64,000 nt of DNA, from the NCBI GenBank assembly GCA_035236585.1, contig CP141127.1:47258001-47322000 (forward strand), given 5' to 3'. The notes beneath the pieces are model-generated. The model had not been told where the DNA came from. It was given only the letters and a program-made list of their open reading frames with translations, and searched no databases. Origin of the DNA: Warburgia ugandensis (taxonomy: Eukaryota > Streptophyta > Magnoliopsida > Canellales > Canellaceae). Positions within the stretch are counted from its first letter, which is position 1; each line of letters begins with the position of its first letter. Shown one piece after another: positions 49,175-61,503 of the stretch. A program made the position numbers and the translations under genes.

Positions 49175-51798
49175 TGTGATGACCCGGGTTTTCCCATGCA
49201 TTTTTAAATGCAATATCTAATTCCTAAGGCCGGACGCATCCCTATTTGAAAACCATTTTATAAAAACAATGCGATGCAGCAGAAGATCTTTTGTTTTAAA
49301 CACATTTTGAAAACGCCAAGTGTCATTTTTTTTCACAACAACCAAAGTAGTTTTTGAAAAACATCAAAAATCATAAATGTTTTTCCAAGGTCTTTCCAGT
49401 CACAGCTCATAGCCCAACTGTAAATAAATACAAATACATGTCCATAGGGTAGAGTGTTTACTTACATGTATAATTGTCTCCTTTTGATTTTTCTTGCTCA
49501 TAGCACTAACATTTCCTGAGGCGTCTTCTACTCGTGAATGGAGCTGTCCTGAAAAATGTTAAGGATTGGGTGAGTATATACTATACTCAGTAGGAGTCTA
49601 TCACTACTAGTTTTACAATATATGCTGTGTTTAAAATCATATGCTCTTTAAAACATGTGCATGTTTGAACACTCATGTTCAATATCGATATTAAAAACCA
49701 TTGTCGAATCGGAATACTGACGACTTAAAGAATCGCATATTCCAAGTCGAAAGTATCATATATATCATAAACATAATGATATGCATAAGATGCTCAACTG
49801 AATCCAACTCATGGATATATGGTATGGTCGACCAGCCTCATGTCATGCCATATGCAATGCAAGTAAATCCTCAAAACAAAGGGCCCACTATGCCCACGAC
49901 CTCACCGCCGTGTGGTCCCCGGGTACCTAGGGACACAGGGTCATAGCCTCCATGGGGCATATGACACTTCGACCTAGTGCCGTGACACCAGTGGTAGCCC
50001 CTGTACCATATGTAGTCGAAGCAGGGACATGCCCTTTTTGGGCGTGGTACCCATTCCACCTAATAGTGGTAGAGGCTGGGAGGCCACCCCAGACCTCTCG
50101 GCATAGCGCCTACGAGCTTACTAGCCTAAATCACATATGATCAAACAAGCAAAAACCTCTTTTTCAAAACCTGTCCTCCTTGGGTCGCTCACAACTGCCC
50201 ACCCAGCGTCTTTCGGTAACTCTTAAGGACATGCAATTTTTCAAAACACAATAACCACAAATCATGCAATTATATGCAATTGTTTGTAAAACATATCTAT
50301 GCATAATGTATTTTTCATAAGCATGTTGAATTCATTTATAAAATTAAGTCATGCTAAACAAGTCATATAACTTATACTTAAAACATGCATTCAAACAATC
50401 ATTGGCTCTTTTTAAAAGTCTAGTAGAGATAGAGCACCTACCTCGAAGTCTCCTAGAGTCGCGTTCTTCATCACTCAACCCGACCCTAGGTCTCATTTAT
50501 GAACTCCTGGATATGAATGGATACAAGGAGTCCTTATCAATTTTGATCTATTTAGAAATTAGATAGCTAGATTTTCCTTTTAGGGCCCATGGGTCCTTGC
50601 CTAATTCATTGTCAGGCTAAATCCTATGATGTGGATCTACTATTCGATGGTTAACTCTATAAATTGTCCTCTGATCCTAACTTTATAGTCTCACTAGGTC
50701 CACGTGTCCCAGTTCCCACGACACCCGTGCATCCTGGTTGAACCGTGACCACCTCACGTGCGTGCGCACCGAAAGGCCATGCCAGGGACTGCATTTTGCA
50801 CCCACACATGCATGCTCAAGCGATGAGCTATGACGTGCGTCCTGGATGGCCTCATATGAACACGCCTTTGGCGTAAGCGAAATGTGCCTTGTCTCCCGGG
50901 CGGCCCATGCGTCTCGGTCAAACCAAGACTGTGCCTGGGATGCCCCGAGGCCACGCCCATACACAATCGTGCTCCCCCTTGCACAGTCTCGTGCCTGGGG
51001 TCCGTCCATTGGCTCAGTCAGGTGTACATCACGCACCACGCCCAGGATCGTCTCCTTCGTTGGTCCGGTCCTAGGTCCTACGATTTCCAGCCGAAAAACA
51101 CCAGATCTGACCTGGGGAAGTGGAAGGGAAGAGGAGGGGGAACCTAGGCAATGTCTGGCTCGATGGGTCGGCAGTCCCATCGAGTCTGGGTTTACTTCGT
51201 GCTTCCCAGCTGAAAAATTCCCAGATCCGGCGTGGATCTGACCAGGGAAGAAGGGAAAATAGAGGGGAGTCATGAGGGGCTTTCCTTGGCAAGTCTAGAG
51301 CGATGCCCATTGCCGATGGTGGCATTTCTTCACGCTAAAACCCTAGCTACTGAAATCCTCCCTGAACCGTCGGAGAAAGTGGAGGATAAAGGGCTGGCTG
51401 AGGAGGGAAAAGGGCTTTTTATAGCCTTCCTATGGCGGTGCTGCCAATGGCGGTGGCAGAAACCTCTAGAAACTAGGGTTTCTGGAGGAATCTAGAGAAG
51501 AAGAAGATGGGGTGCCATTATCAAATGGCCCCCTGCGTTTTCTGTCTTTTTCGTTTTTAAATTAAATTATAGAAATGTCCCTAATCTTTAAACGACCGTA
51601 ACGTCTTCATATGAACTCCGTTTTTGGCGTTCTTTGAGGCGTTGGATTCCATTTTTCGAGTACAATCTAATGGTACCAAGTTTTCTTTACAAATTCCTTT
51701 TTTTTCTATTTTAAATAAAGTAAAACATTTAACACAGTTTATTTCCCATAGAATGTCTAATTTTTGTTAAAAATATCATAAATTGCTCGGGCATTACA
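49175..51798 (-). repeat. Element B 3' LTR
   Basis: On the minus strand it runs from TGTAATGCCCGAG to GGGTCATCACA, 2624 bases. The predicted 5' splice site is lost here (GGAAAGCC instead of GGTAAGCC, near 51285), while the acceptor near 49546 is intact. A TATA box lies at 51416-51423. Confidence 0.88.
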
Positions 51799-51816
51799 TT
51801 ATTACCCCCTTAAAAG
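51799..51816 (-). promoter_or_regulatory. Polypurine tract of element B
   Basis: The minus strand reads CTTTTAAGGGGGTAATAA directly before the 3' LTR, the same as in element A. Confidence 0.65.
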
Positions 51817-54800
51817 AATTTCGTCCTCGAAATTCCATAAATTATCATCTTCAAGGTATTTTGTCTCTTAGATAACTTTTTGGTGAATGCATTCTCCCCT
51901 TAGGAATCAAATCTAGGCTCAACCTCAATTTATCATTTTTATTGTTCCTTCTACAAGGCCTTAGACATATATATCGCGTTAATATATCTCATCCGTTTTC
52001 TTATATATGGGATGCTTCCACTACGTACTCTGATACATAGTCCCATGTGTGCCAGTTTATCATTACAGGTGTCTATCTGTATTACCCATCCTTGGATGCT
52101 CATATCCCTTTTGATCATGTATAGGATAGCCTTCTTAGATGACCATACTCTCCTACTCGTATATAAATTACTTCATACGTCTTTGAGATCATATGATCTT
52201 ATTCTTCCTATTTCATTTTGAATAACATAGGATAATCCCTTTTTCCTCTTGTCTTCCATCTAGTGATCTCTTCATCATCCACATCTCCTTCTAATGGTTG
52301 GTTATATGTCATTAGTATGAGTCCAAAAAATTACCTTCTTTCTATTGTGTCTAACGTTGCTTCTTATCTTCTTTGCTTTATATTTTTCTTTCCCCAAGAT
52401 ACTTCAATAGCTGATATGGTATCATGTGTCCTCCAATTATATTAATGATAAAGCCAAACCCTTGATTAACTTTGAATTTCAACTGTTTGTCGTTTTCCAT
52501 ATGTGACTTGATTCATCGACCAAAGTTACATTCAAAATAAAATCATGAAAGCCAATTAGTAGCATCTTCCATCGAGGACCTTATCATATATAGAAAGTAA
52601 AATGTCCTAACTCTATATCCAGTTTCATAAGTATTGAATTCATTAAACGCTTTTCTCCGTGAAGATTTCATCCAAACTCATGTCAAATGTTAATGGTCGA
52701 TTCATCATCATGGGTCAAATGTTCTTGTCCAGAGGCCTATCTCACTATTCACATCAATTGGTCATTAGGATTACCAACAATGTTCCCATTTATGCAAAAA
52801 GTCTCTTATTCATAACCGAGTACCCTTACATGGTTGAATCCTTTGTCATTTTCTTCTTTATCATTTCCTTGCTTGATGATTTTTCTTCGTAATCTTTTTG
52901 TCCAAAAGTTCTATACTCAATCTAGTAGGGTTAGGCCTTAGGAAATTCCTTCAATTGATTTTTCATACTTGGTATATGCACATAACAACTAACTTTTTGT
53001 CTAAAGGCAACGTAACATCACATCTCACCTTATATTGTGCTGGCCACCTCAACTTTTCTCCTTGCATTCCCTATATCAATATATTGTTCAATCTTTTATC
53101 AAGGCTTTATCATCAACCATGCAGTCTGTATTGTCAGGAGGTATCCTCATAAGTAGTGATTTTCAAGTGTTCCGTCATACTTAGCTTATAACAATAATTC
53201 TCATTCAGTAGCGATTATATCAAATTGTGTTGTAGCTGTTAAATCAACAAGTTTAACAACACTCAGGTAAGCATAAAACATTTTCTTAGACATAGAAAGA
53301 CTTTATTTGATTACCTAGTGATCTCTTTCTAGATATATCTATGTCATAAGCTCAAGGGTCTCTAAAGTGATCAGTACTTATTTGCCTTTCTTTTCAATCC
53401 AAGTCAACAGTATTTCTCAGACCCAAAGTAATTTCTTCACCTTGTCATGGTAGCTACTAAGGTTGAAAAATCTTTCACATTGGTTTAGATCACTTCTTAT
53501 TTTTGCTCCTATCTCAGTTGCTACTGTCTTTATCGTACTCATAGCTCCTTCATGATGTGGCCTAATCAACTGACCTCATACCCTCAAATGACTTAGTCTA
53601 ACAAGTACTTCTTTCAGGGAAAACTCAGAATATTCCTTCGAGTTTATAACTTTGACTACTGTCTAATAGATACTAACATATTTGATTAAATATGGTGGGA
53701 TACCTTTATTTAGTCAATAGTACTCTAAAGGTAATGACTAAATAATGGTCTTAAGATTTTTGGTCGTCCAATCTATGATAGTAACACCTCAATTTGATCC
53801 TTGATGGTACCCTACTTGCCAAATGGAGAAGTCACTATCCCGGCCTAATTCCTTTTTCAATATACTTTATTGGCAAGGAGGGATATCACCAAATTTTCCT
53901 TTTTATGGATTATATCCATTGGTGTTCCCCGTAAGCTAATGGATATGATAAGAATCTAATTGTAATAATTGATATCAAACCATTTGTAGAATTTAATTTC
54001 TAGTTGGTCACCATTCCTCTTCGAAAATTTCTTGTCGCATAATCTCCTAAAATTCGATACTCTACTCAAAGTCTTAAACCCCATATGCTTTCTCTCTTTT
54101 ATACTCTTTTATAATAAGATCACCAACTCATCTATCATCATTCCTTCGAAGTTGATTGGTTTATCTTCCCACTCAATTCAAGATGAAAAATTTGTATGCA
54201 TCTCCATAAAGTCATGATCTTCTTCTTTTGAATATTCAATATTTATGGAATACTTATAGTTACATCTCTATCTCTCTCTCTCTTTTCTTCAAAATCCTCA
54301 CTTTTGTCTTCCTAGATCAATGTCTTCATGTGCTTTGGTGCATACACTCGATCTTCTTGTCAGACAAGAGAAATTTAATACCTCCAAGAAATGTTGAAGT
54401 TTTCTAATATCATCGAAATCCTTAATTGCCTATAGCCTCAATAAAATTCATACAATGTTTTAATAATGACATTGACGTTTTGGTCATGCTATACTTCTCT
54501 TACAAGTTCATGTTAGGATCAATCTATTATCATCCCTAGTATTATTATCAAAATCTTTTGATAACTCGATCGAATTCATTTTCCTATCATATTCATGGTA
54601 TGTTCCTCTTAATCACATAATATGTCAATTGTACATCCATTATACTCAAGTTGTCATTATTAGATAGCACTTCACTCTTCATAAGACTCCTATGAAGTTA
54701 TCAAAAATTGAGCTAAGTCCTTCAGGATCCATATCTTTGTGATCTAGTACGAGTCATTGTTATCCCCTATTATCATCTTGTATGCTCATCCTTATTAGAT

Positions 54801-55272
54801 TATCATCAAAATCTTTTCAAAAGTCTGTCTTTTACATCCCCTATCATATATCATATGATAGTGTACTCATATTCTGATATTCTTTATAAGGGTAAGATAG
54901 CCATCTAGGTTCTTCGATTTTCTCACCTTTGGTGAGACTACTCTATTACAGGTCAGAACTATCTACTAACAAGTTCACTATCATCTTCATTTATCATTCT
55001 CATCATAATCTAATTTATATATATGAGTTTCCCTATTTGCACTACTGCACCACAATCCTTATTGATAAGATTTAAGCCATCCAATATCTAAGTATTTGCT
55101 AGACCCATCTCCTTTTTCACCTATTTGTTTATGGTGAAATGCCTTGAGCATTAATATTGTAATCCTCAAATAGAAGTAGTCATCTCTACTACTTCTATTT
55201 ATACTACTTCTTCTTGATTTTCTCTATTGTCTATGACCCTTCGACATGCTGGATTGGCTGTGAAAGGATAAA
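51817..55272 (-). other. Element B interior, non-coding
   Basis: Only short frames (up to about 85 codons) exist, on either strand. None shows reverse transcriptase, integrase, protease or zinc-knuckle motifs. The part 51817-53267 is shared with element A. The conservation of a long non-coding interior between two independent insertions argues that this is how the element replicated, not decay of an autonomous copy. Confidence 0.7.
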
Positions 55273-55290
55273 ATCTGGGCTCTGATACCA
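55273..55290 (-). promoter_or_regulatory. Primer binding site, tRNA-iMet type
   Basis: The minus strand reads TGGTATCAGAGCCCAGAT, two bases after the end of the 5' LTR. TGGTATCAGAGC is the standard plant initiator methionine tRNA primer complement. This fixes the element's orientation as minus. Confidence 0.85.
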
Positions 55291-55666
55291 ACTTTGATGA
55301 CCCGGGTTTTCCCATGCATTTTTAAATGCAATATCTAATTCCTCAGGTGGGATGCATCTCTATTTGAAAACCATTTTATAAAAACAATGCGATGCAGCGG
55401 AAAATCTTTTGTTTTAAACTCATTTTGAAAACCCCGAATGTCATTTGCTTTCACAACAACCAAAGTAGCTTTTGAAAAACTTCAGAAATCATAAATGTTT
55501 TTCCCAAGTCTTTCTAGTCACAGCTCACAGTCCAACTGTAAATAAATACAAATACATGTCCAAAGGGTAAAGTGTTTACTTACATGTATAATTGTCTCCT
55601 TTTAATTTTTCTTGCTCATAGCACTAACATTTCCTGAGGCGTCTTCTACTCGTGAATGGAGTTGTC

Positions 55667-57413
55667 CTGAAAAATGTTAAGGATTGGGTGAGTATATACT
55701 ATACTCAGTAGGAGTCTATCACTACTAGTTTTACAATACATGTTGTGTTTAAAATCATATGCTCTTTAAAACATGTGCATGTTTGAACACTCATGTTCAA
55801 TATCGATATTGAAAACCATTGTCGAATCGGAATACTAACGACTTAAAGAATCTCATAATCCAAGCTGAAAGTATCATATATATCATAAACATAATGATAT
55901 GCATAAGATGCGCAACTGAATCCAACTCATGGATATATGGTATGGTTGACCAGCCTCACGTGATGCCATATGCAATGCAAGTAAATCCTCAAAACATAGG
56001 GCCCACTATGCCCACGACCTCACTGTCGTGTGGTCCCCGGGTACTTAGGGACATAGGGTCATGGCCTCCACGGGGCATATGACACTTTGACCCAATGCCG
56101 TGACACTAGTGGTAGCCCCTTGTACCACATGCAGTCGAAGCAGGGACATGCCCGTTTTGGGCATGGTACCCATTCCACCTAATAGTGGTAGAGGCTAGGA
56201 GGCCACTCTGGACCTCTCGGCATAACGCCCACGAGCTTACTAGCCCAAATCACATACGATCAAACAAGCAAAAACCTCTTTTTCAAAACCTGTCCTCTTT
56301 GGGTCCCTCACAACTGCCCACCGAGCGTCTTTCAGTAACTCTTAAGGACATGCAATGTTTCAAAACACAATAACGACAAATCATGCAATTATATGCAATT
56401 GTTTGTAAAACATATCTATGCATAATGTATTTTTCATAAGCATGTTGAATTCATTTATAAAATTAAGTCATGCTAAACAAGTCATATAACTTATACTTAA
56501 AACATGCATTCAAACAATCATTAGCTCTTTTTAAAAGTCTAGTAGAGATAGAGCACCTACCTCGAAGTCTCCTGGAGTCGCGTCCTTCATCACTCAACCC
56601 GACCCTAGGTCTCATTTTTAAACTCCTGGATATGAATGGATATAAGGAGTCCTTATCAATTTTGATCTATTTAGAAATTAGATAGCTAGATTTTCCTTTT
56701 AGGGTCCATGGGTCCTTGCCTAATTCATTGTTAGGCTAAATCCTATGATGTGGATCTACTATTCGATGGTTAACTCTATAAATTGTCCTCTGATCCTAAC
56801 TTTATAGTCTCACTAGGTCCGCGTGTCCCAGTTCCCAGGACACCCATGCATCCTAGTTGAACCGTGACCGCCTCATGTCCGTGCACACCGAAAGGCCATG
56901 CCAGGGACCGCATTTTTCACCCGCACATGCATGCTCAAGCGATGCGCTATGACGCGCATCGTGGATGGCATCGCACGAACACGCCTTTGGCATAGGCGAA
57001 ATGCGGCTTGGCTCCTGGGCCGCCCATGCATCTCGGTCGAACTAGGACTGTGCTGGGATGCCCCGAGGCCACGCCCATACATAGTCGCGCACCCCCGTGC
57101 ATAGTCGCGTGCTTGGGGTCCGTCCATGCGCTCAGTTGGGTGTGTATCACGCACCACGCCCAGGATTATCTCCTTCGTTGGTTTGGTCCTGAGTCCTGCG
57201 ATTTTTGGCCAGAAAATGCTAGATCCGTCCTGGATCTGACTTGAGGAAGTGGAAGGGAAGAGGAGGGGGAACCTGGGCGATGTATGGCTTGATGGGTCTG
57301 CCGAGCCATCGAGTCTAGGTTTACTTCATGCTTCCCAGCCGAAAAATTCCTAGATCTGGCGTGGATCTAGCCAGGGAAGAAGGGAAAACAGAGGGGAGTC
57401 GTGAGGGGCTTAC
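55667..57413 (-). other. Predicted intron in the LTR leader of element B
   Basis: The minus strand has CTAG|GTAAGCCCC starting at 57413 and CTTAACATTTTTCAG|GAC ending at 55667, giving 1747 bases. Splicing would remove the GC-rich island and join the short capped leader to the region before the primer binding site. Confidence 0.55.
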
Positions 57414-57547
57414 CTAGGCAAGTCTGAAGCGATGCCCATTGCCGGTGGTGGGGTTTCTTCATGCTGAAACCCTAGCTGCCGGAATCCTCCTTGAACCGTT
57501 AGAGAAAGTGGAGGATAAAGGGACGGCTGAGGAGGAGGGAAAAGGGC

Positions 57548-57555
57548 TTTTTATA
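57548..57555 (-). promoter_or_regulatory. TATA box of element B 5' LTR
   Basis: The minus strand reads TATAAAAA 377 bases from the LTR start, the same spacing as in element A. Confidence 0.6.
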
Positions 57556-57932
57556 GCCATGCTATGGCAGTGCTGCCAATGGCAGTGGCAGAAACCTCTA
57601 GAAACTAGGGTTTCTGGAGGAATCTAGAGGAAGAAGAAGATGGGGTGCCGTTATCAAAACAGCCCCCCTGTGTTTTTTGTCTTTTTCATTTTTAATTTAA
57701 ATTATAGAAATGTGCCTAATCTTTAAACGGCCGTAACTTCTTCATATGAACTCCATTTTCTGCGTTCTTTGAGGCGTTGGATTCCATTTTTTGAGTAGAA
57801 TATAATGGTACCAAGTTTTCTTTCAAATTCCTTCATTTACTATTTTAAATAAAGTAAAATATTTAACACAGTTTATTTCCCATATAATGTCCAATTTTTG
57901 TTAAAAATAGCGTAAATTGTTCAGGCATTACA

Positions 57933-58440
57933 ATAATCTAGGTCACATATATCTTGTATAAATCCATAATAGGTATTGTTAGCTACAATTGGGTTGTTGT
58001 CCTCTAAACTAGAAAAGAAAGTAGCTTTAGCAACTAAGCTAACACCACCACCTTGTTGTGCTCTTAACTTATCACCATCTTTTGTGTGAAAGCAATAACA
58101 ATTGATGGCATCTTAAGCATACTTTATTACTTCTTTGGTCGAGGTCCCATTGCTATCCAACCCAAGCATTCAAAAATACCATGACATGGAGCATCTCGTT
58201 GATCTAAAACTTGTACATAATAATATATTGATCAAAATGTATAATTAATGTATAAGTGCATATACTATTATACAAATAAATTAATTCATCATAGAGCATT
58301 ATCCAATGTAACTAAATAGATTGTAACAAAGCTAAGTCATGAAGGAATGACAATGCTCATCTTGCAACCTCTTCTCTTTCCTTGCATCTCTTGGATACCT
58401 CTCTTTTAGGAAGTCCATGTCCATACTACACAATGATCAG
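57933..58440 (-). pseudogene. TNP2 C-terminal exons of CACTA-2, upstream of element B
   Basis: Minus-strand exons read MDMDFLKERYPRDARKEKR (ending near 58330), then a DUF4216 part with VSLVAKATFFSSLEDNNPI and NTYYGFIQDICDLD. The last runs up to the duplication at 57933-57937, where element B cuts the coding sequence. Stops replace expected residues in places. The intron upstream of the first of these exons runs to 58502, where a family 2 LTR begins. Confidence 0.75.
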
Positions 58441-58502
58441 AGATGAAAGTTATATGACATTCTTGCTTTAATAGTACATTATGTACCCTTTACTATACAT
58501 AT

Positions 58503-60970
58503 TGTGAAGACCTAGGTTTTTGTAACACATTTTGTTATACCTTTTTCAAAGGCAGGGTGCCCTTAGTAGCAGAAATTTTTTACAAAACAAAGTAGCAGAA
58601 ATTCTTTTCTTTAGAACTTGTTTTGTAAAACCCAAGTCATCACTTCATACATAACATAAGTAGAATTTTATACAAGATAAAATTCCATTGAAGGAATAAA
58701 CTTGTATTAAATTCTAGAATTCATCTAGTGGTTCACAGTACACCCCAGGTATCAGTACAATACTTGTCCAAATTACATAATCGAAATTTCAAACCTCACC
58801 ATACATTAAAAACTTCCAATACAATACAATGCTCTCAAATAAAAATACATGTCGTCAAGGGATATACCCTGATTGATTATTCTTCCAAGTCTTCTTAAGT
58901 CTTAAGCTCTTGATTCTCCTTCTCTGTATTTTAGATATTATATACATTCAAACATTTACAATATCTCAGCAAGCTATGCTTGGTAGGGGATTTAAGAAGC
59001 ATAATAATTTGACAGTATAATCTTAGTACTTCATAATCTCATTATTCATACTCATGGATCAATCTCTTTACTTTGTCATATATGTACATCCTTACACATA
59101 CATACTATATATGTCATATATATATATATGGTCAAAATCGTGAAAAATAGTTAATATATCAAACATCAATAGTCACATTCAGACAAACTGAGTTGATCAA
59201 TCATCCAGACTCTACTAAGAAATACTCCCTCATTTGGGTAGTATCATCACACTCAGTCATATAGAGTTGATAAAACATCCAAACTCTGTTGAAAAAATAC
59301 TCCCTCATTTGGGCAGTATCGGCATCTCATTATGCCATGCTTCATAATGCAAAATACTTAAAGGACTACTATGTTGCAGTCTGATTCGTATGAGCGCCCT
59401 CAGATAACTACTTTCATACTCCACAGATACTAAATGTGGAAAATCATCTTTGTCATGTTTATATAGAGGGACAGACTGTCACAGTGGTGGCCTTCCCATA
59501 ATTGCCCCACCCGATATTTTGCCTCTCTTTGGGCACAGTATCATCATATATATCACATTTTGAAGACCAAGTGGCCAAACCCTCATAACCCTCCTAGCAT
59601 AGCATCCCTATGAATACGCTTACTTAAAACAAAAAGCACAATCCTCCTTACTTGTATATAAAGTATTCTTTTACTTATCAGATATCTTGTCTATTTATAT
59701 CATCATCCTCATATTTTGGTATTCTTATACGAAGGATAGGATTTTACTTCAAACTTAGGGATCATCATTTATAATGAATGATGCCCATGTTCATATAAAT
59801 TTAGGGATCATCATTCTATATGAATGATTCTCATGTATTGATTTTATACCTATCAGACAATTTGTCTGTTTATTTAAGGCTGAAATACCTTCTAGTTCCT
59901 TATTCACTTAGGGTTTTCCTCAATTCTAACTTAACCATTTCATATGTGTTTTGGTTGGATCATAAGGGTTTTCAATGGATTTAATACAAGTATTTACATT
60001 ATACTTGTCAACATTTCCAGACATAAGATCATGTATTCAACATGTATTTCTCATGTAGATGCTTTCATAAAATCCTCCTACCTTCAAGTAGTGATTCATC
60101 TCTTTAAATCTTCCATGATCCTAATTGATGTATGAAATTTGTAAATCCATACATATTGTCAATATTTATACAATCTGAATAATACTATTTTTTTTATCCT
60201 ATCTATATTCTTTGTCTAATCTTGTCCTTTGATATAAAGGATCTAGATCTTATGTCCTATCATGATCTATCTTCCTTAGATAGTGTTTATTCTATTGATC
60301 AATAGATAAGACGGCTAGAATGATATTCTAATCTTTCAAATCTAAGTATTTTTTATTCTAAGTCTTTGTGTATTCCTTTCTTTAATCTTGATCTTTCATA
60401 GATCTTTTGATCAACAATTTATGCTTGTTGATAAAGATCAAGAGCTTAGATCTTCTATCATCTAGTTCTTCTTTGATCTAAGTTCAGTTGTTCGATCATC
60501 CCTAAGGAGGATAATCTTGGTTCTCTTCCTTAAATAATTTTTGATCGAGGGTTTGGATTCTCTATCTAGATTTTTCTACAACATACATACATAGATGCAT
60601 AATAAAATATGACATTAGGATTCTTATTATTCTTGATCATTCAAGATCCTTATCATACATAGAATTTTTATTAGGATTAGATAATTTACTAACCTTTTAT
60701 GCTCTTATTATTATTATTCAACCAGTTAATGTTTTACTTGTTAAAGATAGCTTATTCCATCCCAAGTCTATATAACTCCTCTTATTTTCAATTGCCTAAG
60801 GCTTACTAGCTGAATGGTTGAACACATAGTGGTTACTTCAATCCTCATGTAAGGAAGCATTTAGACCTCACAAACATCAAAAGAAGGTAGGGGAAGAGCA
60901 AGGCTCTATTAGAGAACCCCCTTAACCACCATGTATAACATTCACTAGAGTGACCTTAGCTCAAGGTTTG
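58503..60970 (-). mobile_element. Truncated family 2 LTR
   Basis: It starts TGTGAAGACCTAGG and follows the solo LTR 35005-39873 collinearly to the phrase CACTAGAGTGACCTTAGCTC (37138-37157 in that copy). The similarity breaks there. The remaining half of the LTR, including its promoter end, is absent. No duplication matches the five bases before it (CATAT). Confidence 0.8.
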
Positions 60971-60984
60971 CATTCGTAATGGAA

Positions 60985-61213
60985 TTTTATTTGAAAGATT
61001 CTGGAATTTAATGAAAGTATATTCCTTCCAAGGAATTTTAACTTGTACAAAATTCTACTTATGTTATATATGAATTGAGGACTTGGTTTTACAAATCAAG
61101 TTCTAAAGAAAAGAATTTCTATTGCTTTGTTTTGCAAAAAAAATTTACTACTAAGGGCGCCTTATATTTGAAAAATATATTACAAATGCGTTACAAAAAC
61201 CTGGGTCATCATA
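60985..61213 (+). mobile_element. Inverted fragment of family 2 LTR end
   Basis: Read on the plus strand this is the reverse complement of roughly the first 230 bases of the family 2 LTR, ending ACCTGGGTCATCATA at 61213. With the preceding direct copy it makes a fold-back whose two outer ends are the same LTR terminus. The next bases, GTATC, do not match the left flank. Confidence 0.75.
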
Positions 61214-61503
61214 GTATCTTTATGTTTGTCTCATATGTAATATGCATATTTGAATAATTTTTACAAGGCTGTTAGTTAGAAATTATACTTTTGAAATTTG
61301 ATTTCATTTGTGAATGTGTATGTCATAATTTTATTTTATTTTGTTGTTAATTGAAAGTTTCCATGCATGAAATATATATATATATAATATTGTTATTTTA
61401 AATGTTTCTAATTCATGTATATCTAATGTTTGGTAAAATGCATAACCTAATCTTTTCATGTCTTACAAGTCTCTATGGAAATTTGGTCCTATTTTTTGTG
61501 ATA

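Larger units (their letters stand above)
49175..57932 (-). mobile_element. Element B: complete family 1 LTR element without coding capacity (LARD-like)
   Basis: It is flanked by the perfect duplication ATAAT (49170-49174 and 57933-57937). LTRs lie at 49175-51798 and 55293-57932. On the minus strand the 5' LTR is the right-hand one, followed by the primer binding site at 55273-55290 and the interior. A polypurine tract lies next to the 3' LTR. The 3.5-kb interior has no gag or pol that I can recognise. The total is 8758 bases. It would depend on proteins from another element. The phrase TTTCGAGGACGAAATTC before the polypurine tract, and the tRNA-iMet type priming, point to a Del/Tekay (Ty3/gypsy chromovirus) relative as the donor. 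Confidence 0.88.
55293..57932 (-). repeat. Element B 5' LTR
   Basis: This is a 2640-base LTR with all family 1 landmarks: TATA box (57548-57555), 5' splice site (57413), GC-rich island (56820-57470), palindrome (55799-55810) and 3' splice site (55667). Its inner terminus has TT where the other copies have TG, one substitution at the LTR edge. Confidence 0.88.
42717..58502 (-). mobile_element. CACTA-2 (En/Spm-type), interrupted by element B
   Basis: It begins CACTATTACAATGAG at 42717, an intact CACTA start, followed by subterminal repeats. On the minus strand it holds a TnpA-Ulp1 gene, a tandem array, an internal repeat cluster and the C-terminal exons of TNP2. Element B (49175-57932) sits in the TNP2 coding sequence, and the exon resumes after 57937. 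The identifiable CACTA-2 sequence ends at 58502, where a family 2 LTR begins inside a TNP2 intron. The rest of its TNP2 gene is not found on this strand; a matching half lies inverted at 61504-63895. Confidence 0.75.

Noticed and set aside
50683-51273. 196-codon minus-strand open frame
   Set aside because: It lies within the GC-rich island of element B's 3' LTR, has no similarity to known proteins, and the same span is open on the other strand. It is not called a gene, though the shared stop in related frames is noted as a finding.
51817-55272. Possible decayed gag-pol in element B
   Set aside because: I translated parts by eye and found no RT, integrase, protease or zinc-knuckle motif. A profile search would be needed to exclude very decayed traces.
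58498-61218. Fold-back LTR unit as one insertion with duplication
   Set aside because: The flanking pentamers CATAT and GTATC differ, and both outer ends are the same LTR terminus.
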